A DNA stretch of 64,000 bases from Carnegiea gigantea (lineage: Eukaryota; Streptophyta; Magnoliopsida; Caryophyllales; Cactaceae). The stretch's first letter is position 1, and each line of letters starts with the position of its first letter. Shown here in pieces: positions 34,914 through 47,381 of the stretch. A program made the position numbers and the translations under genes. A model generated the notes under the pieces. The model had not been told where the DNA came from. It ran no database searches and saw nothing but the letters and a program-made list of their open reading frames with translations. Location: the NCBI GenBank assembly GCA_029747015.1, contig JAKOGI010002253.1, positions 63,100 through 127,099 on the forward strand, in the 5' to 3' direction.

Positions 34914-37262
34914 ATATCACAGGGTACATCTATGGTATGAAATTAGATCGTCCTTTTTGACTTCATACTCTTCAAGAATTATTTAATGACCAATTATGAG
35001 TCACCATAGATGTCGAGATATTGATTCGCATTTCAATAGTCATTTGAAGGCCCAAGATTAATGCTTGATACTCAGCCATGTTATTTGAACATAATTGGGT
35101 TAGCATGAACGAATAGGTAAGGACATCTTTTTAGGGAAGACACACTAGCCCCATCATTTCTCCCAGCTCTATTGAAGCGTATTTCACAAGGTGGGAGAAT
35201 ATCAATAAAGAACACATACACCTGGTAATTTAATGTTTAACTCACACTCATTAGGAATTAGGTGATCTATTAAGCAATCTACTAGTGCTTGCCCTTTAAC
35301 TGTCTTATGTGGCACATAGACAAGATCATGCTGCTTTAAGATCATAGCCCACTTTGCAAGTTGCCCACTAAGAGCTGGCTTGATGGGATGTGCTTGATGG
35401 GATCATTTGTAGAAACCACTTATACTGTATATGCTTGCATGTAATGTCTTAGTTTTTGAATGGCAAATACTAGTGATAAGTAGATCGTTTCCATGGGAGA
35501 ATACTTTAATTCAGCCCCAACCAATGTACAACTTAAATAGTATAGAGCCACTTCTTTTCCTTCCTCATTCTTTTGAACACATAATGGTCCCAATGACTGT
35601 TCTTGAGCCGTAATGTAAAGCATAACAGGCTTGTCAAGGATTGGTACTCCTAACACTGGAGGATTTGATAAATACTTATTAATTTTCTACAAAGCTTTGC
35701 GGTTTGACTCGTTCCATTCAAAAGGTGCTCTTTTTTCATGAGGTGGCTAAAGGGATGACAATGACCATCGGGATTCGATATAAACATTTCAGTATATGCC
35801 AAATGACCTTAAAGACCACGAAGCTCTTTGAGATTCTTAGTTTTAGGCATCTCTTGGTTTGCTTTGATCTTTGACTGGTGAATCTCTATCCCGCTACGGC
35901 AAACGACAAAACCCAAGAACTTTCTAGAAGTGACACCAAATGTACACTTGAGTGGGTTCATCTTTAGCTGACACTTTTACATTCGAATGATAACCTTAAA
36001 TGTGGACTAACTTCCTTTTAGATTTGACCACTAAGTCATCGATGTAACTCCCAACTATTTATGGAGCATATCATCACAAATATTTTGCGCTACCCATTGA
36101 AATGTTGCCCTCACATTCTTTAGATCGAAGGCATCACTTTATAGCAAAAGATGCCTTTGAGTGTGTAAAAGGTCATGGCCTCCTGGTCTTCCAGTGCCAT
36201 TTGGATTTGATTATACCTCGAAGTACAATTCATGAATGATAAGGCCTCATTTCACATAGTTTAATCAATCATAAGCTCAGTGACAATCAACAAGAAGTCA
36301 TCTTTCGGACATGCGTCGTTAAGATCCCAAAAGTTTACATAGATGTAAAATTGTCCATTTTTCTTCCTTACAGGGACAACATTCGTGATCCAGGTTGGAT
36401 ACCTTACCTCATAAATGAACCCCGCTCCTATGAGTTTATTGACTTCTTTTTCAATTTCAAGTACCAATTCTGGACAAAAACGTCATTAGGGCTACTTTTT
36501 TAGAGAAACACCTCTTTTGATGGAGAGGTGATATACTGTGACTTTAGGATTAAGCCCTGAAATTTCTTTTTAACTCGATGCGAACACATCCTTATACTTT
36601 CAGAGGATATTGAAGTACTGATTTTCTTCCTAGGGTGTCAGTAATGAACTTACATAAATAGGGTGAGGTTCCTCAGGAGTTTCAACATTCAATTCCTTTA
36701 GATCGTCGACTACAGCTTGCTCCCCATCCTCGATAATTTAAGGAGTTTCTGTAAGCTTTATCTCTGAATCTAAGTCCTCGCATTCTTGAACTGTGATATG
36801 ATGAGAAAAATCCACCTCGTTTTGCCTTTTCTCCTTATTAGAGTTAGAGTTACTTTGTTGACCAGTAAAGGTCACAATGTGCCTTTTCACTCTCAATAAA
36901 CCTTCTATTTTGACAGTCCATGGTTAACAATCACCTCATTCATGAAGGAATATAACTTTGTACCTCATTTATATCACCTAGACCATTGAATACTGAACTT
37001 TTAAGCTCCTAGGATGGTGCCTTCAAGGGCTACGTTCCCTCCTTGATCCTGTTGAACACTAAAGGTTTTGATCGTGTCCCCAATTCTGTTCAAGACGTAT
37101 GGATGTCTTTTTGAAGTGGACGATAGTGATCTATCGAATACAAAAGTCCTTATGCTAAGTGGACCATCCTCCTCTTCACTCCCATCTTTCTCTTCAGCGG
37201 GGATGTGTTGACAGTCGACTACTTGTGCTTTCGTCCCCTCATACATAACCAAAATCAACCCC
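34914..37262 (-). pseudogene. Tat reverse transcriptase and RNase H (5' part)
   Basis: Minus strand. The linker (37258-37001) has AQVVDCQHIPAEEKDGSEEE and FVFDRSLSSTSKRHP. RT follows: EKEVNKLIGAGFIYEVRYPT, WITNVVPVRKKNGQF, NFWDLNDACPKDDF (36467-36261), ALSFMD, then the catalytic YIDD box at 36035-36046 followed by LVVKSKRK. RNase H (35656-35420) has EGKEVALYYLSCTLVGAELKY and ends near 34914 with DDLISYHRC. Stops and small frameshifts lie between. The domain is interrupted at 34913 by the insert 29730-34908 and at 37262 by the second non-autonomous copy. Confidence 0.85.
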
Positions 37263-37547
37263 CAAATTCATAAAATACCCAAAAATTACCCTCCAAATAA
37301 TGAAGTGTTGCCTCATTAACCTTGGCTTAGATATAGGAAAATGTGTTTAGGCCAATGGCTAAAATGAAAGGTTTACAATAAAAAGGTCAAGGATCAAACG
37401 GGCTAACAATGGGTAAAACATTTCAAACCAGGGGTGTCAATTTAGCTCTGTAGCTTACAATAGCAAAGAATGCTTCTATCATGTTATTATAATACACATG
37501 CTAAATGTAATTTCAAAGAAAATCAAAGTAAGTTCTAGAGATATAAT

Positions 37548-38670
37548 TAGACCAGGCAAAAATTGACCCGACCCGAACCCGCTCGAAAATTTTGGGTTTT
37601 GAACACGAGTTTCTCAACCTGAACCTGAAATAAACTTAACCCGAAAAGTTCGCAAATTTTTGGATCGAATCCAAACCTATCCACTTGACCTGAATATTAT
37701 ATACTGACTTTTTATTCACTTTAATTTTTTCCTTTTAACAATAATTGTTTTTCATTACAACGAATTGTTTAGAGAGACATTATACAAATATCACATCCCT
37801 TCGTAAATTAGACAATGGTTCCCTTTTTTCCCATAAGATAACGTCATATGCAACTTATAAATGGTATAATTTTAGAAAATGGCCATGGAACAACTCTAAT
37901 ATTAAGAAAAACAATTTAGAATTAGATAAGTATTGAAAAAGTGCGAGTCATGCTATTATATTCTTGGTGAAATGATTACGCTTTGTCGCATTTTAAATAA
38001 GATTATTCTATGATAATTTTAAATTTTGATTTTATACTTAATAGATAATTATAATACCCTGTGCGTATATAATATTCTTTCATTTGGATTCCTTCTAATT
38101 GGTCTTAAATCTGATGCAATGTTGGGTAATGGACTAACTTATATTCGTGTTAAGATCAACATACTAATAAAGCATGTCTGATTAGTTAATGTAGATTAAT
38201 TAACGAAATATCAAAATATTAAACGAGCAATTAACGGGTCAAACTGCTCCGACTCGTTAACATGCTTTAGATGGACCGACCAATGAATGACCTGACCAAT
38301 TATTAATATTTTAATATATGGACCAATCCATCCAAACATGACTCATTGCCCACTCGCACATGAATTTCATATATCATATTGAAAAGTTTGGATATTTTTG
38401 ATATTCTTTGAAGAAATTACAATTATAATGCTTGATCATTAAATACAAACAATTTTTAGCAATAATTATTCTGAATTTTTGATTTTGACAAAAAAAGAAA
38501 TAATTCAATAAGAAAGCGCTTCAAACCCGTTGGGTTGATCCAAAACCTGTAAAGCCGAAATACACTCGCCCGTATTTTACCCAAACCCAAAATACACCCG
38601 ACTCGTATTTTACCTGAACCCGAATACACTCGACCCGTATTTGACCCACCCGTCCGAATTGACAAGTCTA
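37548..38670. mobile_element. Non-autonomous hAT-like transposon
   Basis: A 1123-base insert with inverted ends TAGACCAGGCAAAAATTGAC (left) and TAGACTTGTCAATTCGGACG (right, reverse complement). Both ends run into CCCGACCCG/CGGGTGGGTC-type subterminal words. It is flanked by an 8-base duplication, GATATAAT (37540-37547) and GATGTAAT (38671-38678), matching at seven of eight bases. An 8-base duplication and TAG-type ends are typical of hAT. No transposase frame occurs. Confidence 0.82.
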
Positions 38671-39497
38671 GATGTAATCATGGAAGAGACACACATGAAA
38701 AAAAAAAAAATATGAGATTAAAAACAATGAATTAGTCTATAAGGCTTAAAATCTCACGAGTTCATCTACCAAAGTCAAGCTCGCTTAGAATTAATATTGG
38801 GGGTTCAGATTGTATACAAGCATCACACTTTAGGGCTAAGTTCTATCAATGCGCATCACATCTATATACAACCCAATGATAAGGTACAAGAGAACACAGT
38901 GAATCAGAAATAGCAAACACATTCCCCAAAAACAGAACAAAAATTTTTTTGGATTTTGCAAGATTTTTCATTTTTTTCATTTTCTTAAATTTAGAAACAA
39001 ATTTTCCCCACCCCCACACCTAAATCTCATAATGTCCTCATTGAGAGTGAAAAGAAATATAAAAACCCAAAATAAGAATGTATATACAAAAGAAAACATG
39101 ACTCAAAAAGAAAGAAAAGTGACAAGATTCTAAACTTAAAAAGAAAATAATAAAAATAAAATAGGCAACAAATATATACAAAAGAAAACAAAATGAAAAG
39201 CGAAATACAGAAGAACGATTATACCAGGTCAGGTGCAGAAGAACATCTAAGCTATGCCTTCTTTACGATCAAGGAATTTATGGAGGATCAACCACTCCGT
39301 ATTGAAATGAACATTGCTACTCAAATCAAAACCTATTAATGCACGAAATAGCTTATCAAACAAAGAAGACCAACTCTCAAGTACATGGAAATAGTTAAAA
39401 GCAGAGAGTCGGACCTAGAAAGAGTACATCTACTATGTCAATGCAATACAAGGGCCCACTTCAACTTGTCAAACTATTGGGCCCAAACATCAAATGG

Positions 39498-40430
39498 TCA
39501 AACGAATTTAAAGTTAGCCTGTAGGTGGGTCATTGGCCTAGAAATTACATTATTGTGATAGAATGGTCTAGGCAAAATAGTGGGTGCAAAATCCACAAGT
39601 CTTTCAATTTCAATATATGTAAGAGTTTGGTCCAAATCAAAATTCTTAGTGACAATATTCTTAGACTCAACAAATTCAGACTTGTGACATTCAGCGGGGA
39701 GGGCAGTAATGATGAGGTTAAAAGAGAAGGATTCATATTCAATATAAAAGCCCTCATCAAGACCCTCATTGATATCAAACCCACATGAAAAAGATTCATA
39801 TTCTGTACAAAGAATATCATCATTATATTCTAAAATAGTGGGCTCATCATCCTCCTTACAAGTCCCCTGGAAACAAATAACTTCCGAATCATCATGATGC
39901 TTAACCTTAGTTGTGATGCTCATATCTAACTCACTAAAATTCTCGAGGTCTTCACCCACCTCAAACTTAAAAGAATCATTCAAAGTGGTGGGTGGGATGA
40001 TAGAAACTAGGAAATCCTCAATGGCGTCCTTAGGTGAGCTAAATTCAGGTGCAGAGTAAGGAGATAGAGACAGACAGAGGTCACTTTTTGTTCTAGGCTA
40101 GGCAAAAGCATGACATCATTCAAGTTAGGCCTAACAAGATAAGAGGGCTCACAATCATCATAAAGACTAACTTCAAGTTCAGGATATCCTAAATTAGAGT
40201 CAAGCTCACTATAATTCTCCCTACTTCGATTAAAATATTGAGAATATTCAACAATTCTCTCCTTCATAGTATCTACCATTTTATCAATCAATTCATTTGA
40301 CATCTTTTTAACACTTACACATGTAGCATCAACGTAATCACGATATAGATAATTACAAGAACCATGACCAGAAGACTCACAGTAATCACACAAAATAGGA
40401 GGCACATAAGAGTAAGATGAATCATGTAAG
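39498..40430 (-). pseudogene. CxxC/EYESFS protein of the non-autonomous family, copy 2
   Basis: Two abutting minus-strand frames. The first (40430-40007) reads CDYCESSGHGSC and YRDYVDATC, then a helical stretch NELIDKMVDTMKERIVEY and FNRSRENY. The second (39983-39498) reads NFSELDMSI, two EYESFS motifs, SEFVESKNIVTKNFDLDQTL and YIEIERLVDFAPTILPRPF. One frameshift near 39985-40006 separates them, so the intact protein was about 310 residues. Over the first 65 aligned residues, 45 match copy 1. CxxC(4)H(2)C resembles but does not equal a gag CCHC knuckle. I do not know the function. Confidence 0.68.
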
Positions 40431-40679
40431 TCCCTACAGTGATCCTAGGTAAGTATTAGAATGAAAAGCAGACTGGCCATGAGCAGCATATCCTAAAGTG
40501 CTTTGAGCTTGTTTAAGCTTACAAGTATTTCAAGCTCATTTTTCAAAGAAATATCATACCTCATCTTGAGCTCTAAACAATAATCCCATTAAACCTCCAG
40601 AACATATAGACTCTATATAACCACTAGAATCAATATTTAGACCCATAGCTGACCTCACAAATTTTTCATTTTTCAAAAT

Positions 40680-41800
40680 TTTGAATAAATTAAGCACGAT
40701 AATCATTAAGTCTTAACAAATAACTTCAGAAAGGTTCATACTCAAATTGTGAAAAATTAAAAACTGGTATTCTTGAAACCCCTTTTTTTCAATTTTATGA
40801 ATTTTCTATTTTTTTAGGATCTTTAATTTTTTTTTTCAATTTTTTAAAGTTTTTTTAAGGAAAGAAAATGTCTCTAGGACACTAATTACAAACTAATGAC
40901 TAAAACAAAAACAAGAGACTTAAATAATTAAGTTAACCACAAAATAAACTAACAAAAATAAAACTATATTATCAAAAGAAAATAAAGACCAAAAAGACTT
41001 AAACAACAAGAAATAACCTAATACAAAAAATAGAAAATAAGCACAAATACAAAGTGGGAGCATCATTTCTTTTCATTTTTTTTTGGCACACAAAAACAAA
41101 AAATAGAAAATAAACTAAACCTAATACAAAAACAACAACAAAAAACACAACCTAAACTAAAACAAAATAGAAAATAAACTAAAACCTAAATAAGCCCAAT
41201 TCTAAAAATAAAATTAAAATTAAAATTAAAACTCCTAAAATCAAAACTATATACACAATAAATTCAGTACAGTCATAAGGGACATGAATGTACTTTTTTC
41301 CAAATTGTTTATGTCCCCAAACAGTATAGAAAAATCTAAATAGAAAATTCATTCTGAAAATCAAAAAAAATTCTAAACAGTCCCAAAAATTCCAAAAACA
41401 TTCACACAAACTCTAACAATTATGCTAAATTTAGGAAAAATATCGCCACAGCAAACATCACACCAAAAAATACTCAAGAAAATTTAAACAAAATCTAAAA
41501 CTGTAGAAAAAATCCGCACTGATATTGTTTTTTTTGGGATCAGTTCTATCTTGTTTCTTTTGCTGCACATAAAGCAAATTAGTTAGTATTTTTTTCAGTA
41601 CTAAATAACCTCTAAAAATCAAAATGAAACTAATCTCAACAAAAATCAAAATACTAACTAAAATAAAAAATAATCTAACCTAAATTACTAAAATTAAGTA
41701 ACGACTCAATCAAGACTAAAAATCACAATTATAAAACTAAAAATGAAAGTGACACAAAAGACTCGAATAATTACAACTCGGTGCAACCAAATTTCACAAA
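40680..41800 (-). other. 5' internal leader and primer-site remnant of copy 2
   Basis: A-rich sequence without frames, matching the leader of copy 1 in places. An example is AATTTCACAAATTCATCCCC, which corresponds to ATTTCACAAACCATCCCC next to the primer site in copy 1. The primer site itself is reduced to minus-strand GCGCTTGTCGGGGATG. Confidence 0.6.
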
Positions 41801-41805
41801 TTCAT

Positions 41806-42240
41806 CCCCGACAAGCGCGCGACATTCGTGGTAGCACTTGGGGTTTCGATCCTTAGGCCACTCGCAGCCGAGGACTCGCAGGCTAGATGGTAGGGCCCGC
41901 GTGTGACACATGTGGCACACTACCTCTGCCATCCCGCGAAATGGGGGAGAGAAACGCATGGGAGACCAGCCCAGCGTTCTCCCCCGCGAGGTAAGTTTTT
42001 CATTTTTTTAATTTTTTTGCTTCTTCTTTTTTTTAGAGGAAGTATATAGTTTTTAAATAATTTAAAAAATAGGTTGTATATTATGAGGTGGGTCCATGAC
42101 AAATATTTTTATGAGATGATTAAAATTGAGTTCAATAGGTTGGAGAAGTGATGGAATGTAAGTTCCAAAATTATGGAACTTTTGCTGACATAGCAGGCCA
42201 GAGTTCCAAAATTTGGCTAGGAATGCTCTAAGGGTTGTGT
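41806..42240. other. GC-rich segment at the copy 2 leader/LTR junction
   Basis: About 430 bases of much higher GC than its surroundings (41806-41990), then an AT-rich half ending GGAATGCTCTAAGGG. It lies where the inner LTR end and primer site should be. The right end resembles the GAGCATTCC/GGAATGCTC ends of plant MITEs, but I find no matching left end or target duplication. It may be a decayed MITE or captured host DNA. Confidence 0.4.
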
Positions 42241-43096
42241 TATGACATTAGGTGGCTATAAAGGTAAATGTGATACGATTGAATTAAATTATCAAAACTC
42301 AATGAATTAGTAATTAATTATTTCAGAACGCAACACCAGAAGATCAATATCAAGAAGAAGCTTGCCCTATCCATCACCATTGGCTTTAATTATAGGCAAA
42401 TTATGCAAAGCAAAATCGAACTTAAATAATCAAGACATAAACGAAGAACTTAACAAATAGGAGGGACATCAAGCTCAGCCTCTTCACCTCCAACTCTCTT
42501 CAACTCTGGGCTGGAATGAAAACTTGGATGTAAACGCATATATGAACCAAATAGATAATCCAGTTAACCAAAGAACAACCAATACCGAAAACTCAAATTT
42601 GGGCCAGGCTGAAGTTGTGTCAATGTGCGAAAAAATCGAACTTGAATTTGTAACTAGTGCTTAACTTTAAATCTTAACAAATCAAAAATCAATTCAAGCA
42701 AACTCTAAATCTTGGACCAAATTTTAGAGTCTAAAATCTCAATCTATGACTGGGAACAAGAATGAAGATTGGAAATTAAGAATTTGGAAAAAAAAAAAAA
42801 CTGCTCTCTATCCTCTGCCCTCTATGTTGTGTTTTCACCTCCATTCTCAGGCTTCTACACCATTTGAAGACCCTAAAGTGCAACTCTTCAAGCTTTCTTG
42901 ATGGCTTCATTAATTCAAAATTAAGCCTCCCCTTTGCTGCTTAAACCGTCAAACTGATGATGATAATGAAAGATACCGACAAGTAGAATTAATGGGATGA
43001 ATGATAGAGGAAAGAGAAACCAAGAGGAGCATTGGTTATGGAGAAGGTGAAGCAGCAGGGTTCCCTGTTCTGGGCAGCCAGGGAAAGAAGAAAAAC

Positions 43097-43137
<41 letters not shown>

Positions 43138-43690
43138 AAGATGGGGCTCAAGTCACGTGCCATGCTCATGCTCATGTTTATTAAGAGAAATGTGAGGAAA
43201 AGAACACTGCGTCTGACCACAGGCCTTGGGCACAGATTAGGAACCGGCTGGGTTCCGTTGGACCGCAAAGAAGAAGGAACCGAACCCAGAAATAGAGATA
43301 AGGAAGAGTTAGCTGGGCCGTGGATCTTCAGCCTGGCCTGCAAACTGCTGAGAGGGAGAGGGGGGAAGAGGAGATAAGGGAGGAGAATGGCCTGCGGTCT
43401 GGGCCTGCATAGAAGAGATGGATAGGGAGGATAGAATAGAGAAGAGAAGCCGGACTGGGCTTGGGAAAGCTAGGCTGGTCTGTCTCTTTTTTTTTTTTTT
43501 TGGGCTTTCTTTTCCTCCTTGATTTCCCACTTGATCCAAGCTTCATTTTGAACTAGTTATTCATCTTTTTCCCATTTTTTCAATTCCTACAAAATAAATA
43601 AAATAATATTAAAATCTATCTTTAATAATTTATTTTGGAACAAATAATAGATAATAAAAGGTATAAATTAACTTAATTTCTAGTTGAACA
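42241..43690 (-). repeat. 5' LTR of non-autonomous copy 2
   Basis: The right part matches the copy 1 LTR: ATAGATAATAAAAGGTATAA at 43646-43665 parallels TTAGATAATAAAAGGGTATA, and both LTRs carry a large GA-rich block upstream. A GA repeat lies at 43100-43134. The inner edge is uncertain because of the GC-rich segment beside it. Confidence 0.6.
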
Positions 43691-44900
43691 GTCGCCCTGA
43701 AATTTTAATTTGCTGCAACGGCATGTAACCAAGTTTGGATTTAGAGACACCTACTAAATCTCCTTTGCTATTGGATCTTTTTTTTTTTTAAGTTTTATTA
43801 AGACCATGAGGCTTGGGTTCGGTTACCTTTCCAAAGGTAGTTGGCTTTCGAAAGTCATAACCAGCTCTTTCCATAAATTTGTATGCATTTGGATCGAATC
43901 CCTCCTTATCCCAAGCACATGGTAAGTCCTTCTCCTCCTTTAGCAAGACCTTACAAGAAGATACAAACCCATGGAGAGGGTGCTTACTCACCATTTGCTG
44001 GCACACCTTTCATTTTTACAATATGACACTTCCCTTAAGGGCATCCAAGCTTGCTTTATTAACCTTTCTAATAATCTTACCTTCAACCCCTCCATTTACA
44101 ACTCCACTGAAGGGTGATTCTCATTCATTATTGTAGGATTTCAGAACATACCTAAAAATCAGTGTCATGGAGTTTGTTGCAGTAGCCACTTGTTTGGCAA
44201 CCTGGTTAGCAGACTGTATTTCACCAGTTTGTTTATCGTCCTCTTTGTTATGTTGTTGTTATTTTGGACCATCTTGCCACTTTGCCACCTATACATCCTT
44301 GACAGCTTTTAAGTCACCTTCACCTATAGAGGACATTGTCGATATCACATCTCTCTAGGTGCAGAACCTTCTTCAAAGAATTTAGCATGGGCAAAATATG
44401 ACTCTGCCTTAGTGAACGGTCAGACATCACCATCGATCTTCTTTTCTCCTCCATGATAGCACTTAAGAAATTGTTGGAGGGCTGAGGCTACTATTCCATG
44501 CTCATGAAGCCATTGACATCCAACCAGCACCTTGTACGAAGTCTTAGAGTCAATTACAGGTAAAATTGAGAATGTTAATAGGTCTCCCATCATCAGTTTA
44601 AGGCAAATCATGTCAATTGCATGCTGACTCTCTAGGTTAAGTCCTTGGATCATAATTTAACTCTTAGAAAGCTCTTCCACCGTGATCCCTAAGTCACTTA
44701 TTGTAAAGTTAGGCATGATGTTAACAGTTGAAGCTCCCTCTATAAGGATCCATTTGACTTTTTATTCCCAAATAGAGCCAGTGATGAATAGATGGTGATT
44801 ATGAGGCTTAGTGTCCAGCAGTAGGTCATTATCAGTAAAAATGATAGCGGTGTTACAAACAGCATAATGAGCAACATCTTTCAATTATTGGCCAACATCT
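43691..44900 (-). pseudogene. Tat protease region
   Basis: Minus strand. From 44770 it reads VKWILIEGASTVNIMPN, the retropepsin active site region, where the family has an Asp and this copy has Glu (GAG at 44740-44738). It continues DLGITVEELSKS, IQGLNLESQHAIDM, SILPVIDSKTSYKVLVGCQW and GIVASALQQFLKCYHGG. Downstream, KHPLHGFVSSCKVLLKEEK and DKEGFDPNAYKFMERAGYDF form the linker to RT. An insert at 43690 cuts it after QIKISGR. Asp-to-Glu at this position normally abolishes or nearly abolishes activity in this enzyme class. Confidence 0.8.
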
Positions 44901-45299
44901 TTGATCTTGTCAACATAAAGCTTTGGGTGATGTAAGGCAACAACAACATATTGACATATCTCTTTTGGAAAATTGAAGATTTGCCTCCAATCCATACATA
45001 TTGGTAAAGTCTTTAGAGTAGTCATAGTCTGATCGTTATCTTTTGGAGGTTTCTCTTACTTCTCTTCCTTGTTATCCAGCTTATCACATAAAGTCATGTT
45101 AACAGTGACCTTTTCAAAAAATTCCACTGGGAAGAATTCTTCCAGTATGATAGGAACAAGATGCTCCTACTCGAGTAGGTCGATAGGCTAAATTTTCTAC
45201 CTTGTGTTAGTTTTTGACTTTTTCTTGCTTTTTGCACATCTTAGATTCTTCTTCTTCTCTTGTCTTCTTCTTTGACAAAGGGGTGGTGCCTAAGCTTGT

Positions 45300-47103
45300 T
45301 TTGGCTTCCTTAGCTTCCATCAAGTGACAAGTGTCCATCCTTCTTTGTCTCAACAGGAATAAGATTGGTCTCCACCACCGACCCCTGAACTATAAAGGGG
45401 ACAATGGTGAATAATTCCTCTCTTCAAGAGAAAATTTCATTGCTCTCCCTTTGCTTATGAGATCAAGTAGGCCTTTGCTGCCTTGATATAGGAGAATTCT
45501 CCACCTCAGCAAAGATTCGAATAGCCCCGACAGAGTCATCTGAGTTTAGTATTATCCTCCCATTCCTAGCTAGCTACATAATATGTTCCTTTAATGTAAT
45601 CCACTTCTCGAGAGGATGGCTAATGACATGATGATATCAACAGTGCCCTAGGTTATTAGTTCTTCCAGCCACTTCAGCCCGGTTTGGTGCAGGAAGTTTA
45701 ATAATCCTATTCTGAAGTAAATCTTCCAACATTCTTAACAATTCTAAATCAAGAAATGGGTAGTTCTTCTGTTGAAGCTCCTTTAACATAGGCTTCTTCC
45801 TACCACCATCCCTCGAGGTTGATCCTTTCTTTTCTTCTGGCCTAGATTTCACTAAAATGCATAAAGGTGTCTCAGCGAAAGTGGCCATTGATTCCTTTGC
45901 TGACAACTTCGAAGGTTTAGAGCTTTTCTTGTTCTCAATTATGTCCTTGAATTCGTAAAAGAAGACATCATGCCACGACGATTTGCTATTATCATTTCCG
46001 TGTCATGTGCCTTGGTAGCTAGCTTTTGAAAAGTCCTTGGCTTGCTTATCTTTAAAACATAAAGCAAGTCCCAGTACATACCCTGAGTGCACATTTCTAT
46101 AGCAGAAGCTTCAAACAAATGATCATTACGCTCTAGGCTAAGAAATCTCCAACAAATAATGTAATTGAGGATAGGTTCATCCTTCCACTTTCCAGTATTG
46201 GTCAATTCTGTCATATTAATAGTGTGCTTAGTGCTACAAAATCTATTAGGAAACTACTGCTCCATTTGTTCCTAACTATTAATAGACTCAGGTTCCAAAT
46301 CGGTATTCTAGTCGAAAGCAATTCCTTTAAGAGATCAGGCGAACTGTTTCACTAACCGATCCCCTTCAGCCCCAGCATTACTGCACATTTGAATGAAATG
46401 TGGGATATGTTGTTTGGGATTGGCCTTTCCATCGAATTGATTGAATTTGGGGGTTGGAAGCCATGGGAAATATGAAGCACGTCAATCTTCCTCTTTGCAT
46501 GAGGCTTTGTGTATAAGTTTGTCTTGCGAGCTCCTTCCCCTAATTGACCCTTAACTACATTCGCAATTAAGCTCTGAATCTGGTCAGAAGACATTGAACC
46601 CAAAGGACAATTTTTTTTGGTATGCGTTCATCTTCTGAGTCTTCGTTATGATTAGACTCTTTATCAAAATCTTTGCGTGCTGAACCTTTATTAGAAGCTT
46701 GAGATGACATATTCTCCAACTTCTTTGTCAACTCAACAATATACTTGTTCTGACACTTGATTTGAGTGTCCTTTTCCGCACTCTCCTTAGCGAGTCGATC
46801 CAACATAGCCTTCATGCTTGCTCGTCGTTTTTCAAAGTTGGTAGCCTCTGTCACCATTACTGGCTTGATGACAATGTCGAAGGATTCAGCTTCAGCATGT
46901 GAAGAGAATGATTTCTTTGTTGCTGTCGAAGAGGAATCACTACTCGAATAACCATCATCTTTCAAACCCAAGTGTTGGAAGGTAGGGTTAGTATGAGTTT
47001 AAAGTTCATCCATCCTACGAGGTATCATTTGCGGCATGTTGAGGCCGGCAACATATGTTTGCTTAAAACCAAGAGAAGCAGCTTGGTTGACTCCATCAGA
47101 CAT
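45300..47103 (-). pseudogene. Tat gag
   Basis: An ATG at 47103 starts MSDGVNQAASLGFKQTYVAG. After an early stop the frame 46971-46567 has a charged coiled coil (SMKAMLDRLAKESAEKDTQI, VELTKKLENM). The capsid-like domain follows in other frames: PPNSINSMERPIPNNISH, MTELTNTGKWKDEPILNYI, EASAIEMCTQGMYWDLLYVL, PRTFQKLATKAHDTEMIIANR. The C-terminal part (45906-45637) reads KKPMLKELQQKNYPFLDLEL, LEDLLQNRIIKLPAPNRAE and NLGHC, with the family's histidine-rich end just after. This is the Tat/Ogre gag order. Frameshifts and stops abound. Confidence 0.82.
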
Positions 47104-47359
47104 CTTAGAGTCAAGATTTCAAATCTAACGCGACTTTAACAGTGCAGTCACAATGGATTACCCTATGCAATTGTGGCAACCGCTTTTGCCATAGTTCTAG
47201 TCATAACCTCGCTAGATGCAACGCTAACAGTTGTCGATTCTTGAGATGTGTATCATATAACTTTCCTTCAAGAATAAGAGATAGCATTCTTAGGAGCCAT
47301 GTCTTTTTGAAGGAATATAAATTTCGTACTTTTGAGAAAGGGATGAGAGATAGCAATAC

Positions 47360-47380
47360 CCCGTCAGGCGTGCCAACAAT
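47360..47380 (-). other. Primer-binding site of the Tat element
   Basis: The minus strand reads TTGTTGGCACGCCTGACGGG right after the LTR end. It resembles TTGGCACGCCCGGTGGGAC-type sites of Tat-group elements. The cognate tRNA is not certain from sequence alone. Confidence 0.6.
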
Positions 47381-47381
47381 T

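Larger units (their letters stand above)
37262..43690 (-). mobile_element. Non-autonomous gypsy-like element, copy 2, nested in Tat
   Basis: Same family as 10874-17462. The minus-strand LTR begins TGTTCAACTAG at 43690, an A-rich leader lies at 40680-41790, the CxxC/EYESFS protein at 39498-40430, and then noncoding sequence. It sits inside the Tat protease-RT linker, where the reading QIKISGR (43713-43691) resumes near 37260. No left LTR is recognisable, so the 3' end is truncated and the left edge is approximate. It has been invaded by a hAT-like element and by, or replaced by, a GC-rich segment next to the primer site. Confidence 0.75.

Noticed and set aside
41841..41870. GGTTTCGATCC, similar to a Pol III B box
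   Set aside because: No A box stands at a tRNA-like distance, and no cloverleaf can be drawn.
43001..43546. Several overlapping Arg/Glu or Ser-rich frames
   Set aside because: They come from the GA-rich LTR of copy 2, including a GA microsatellite, with no domain.
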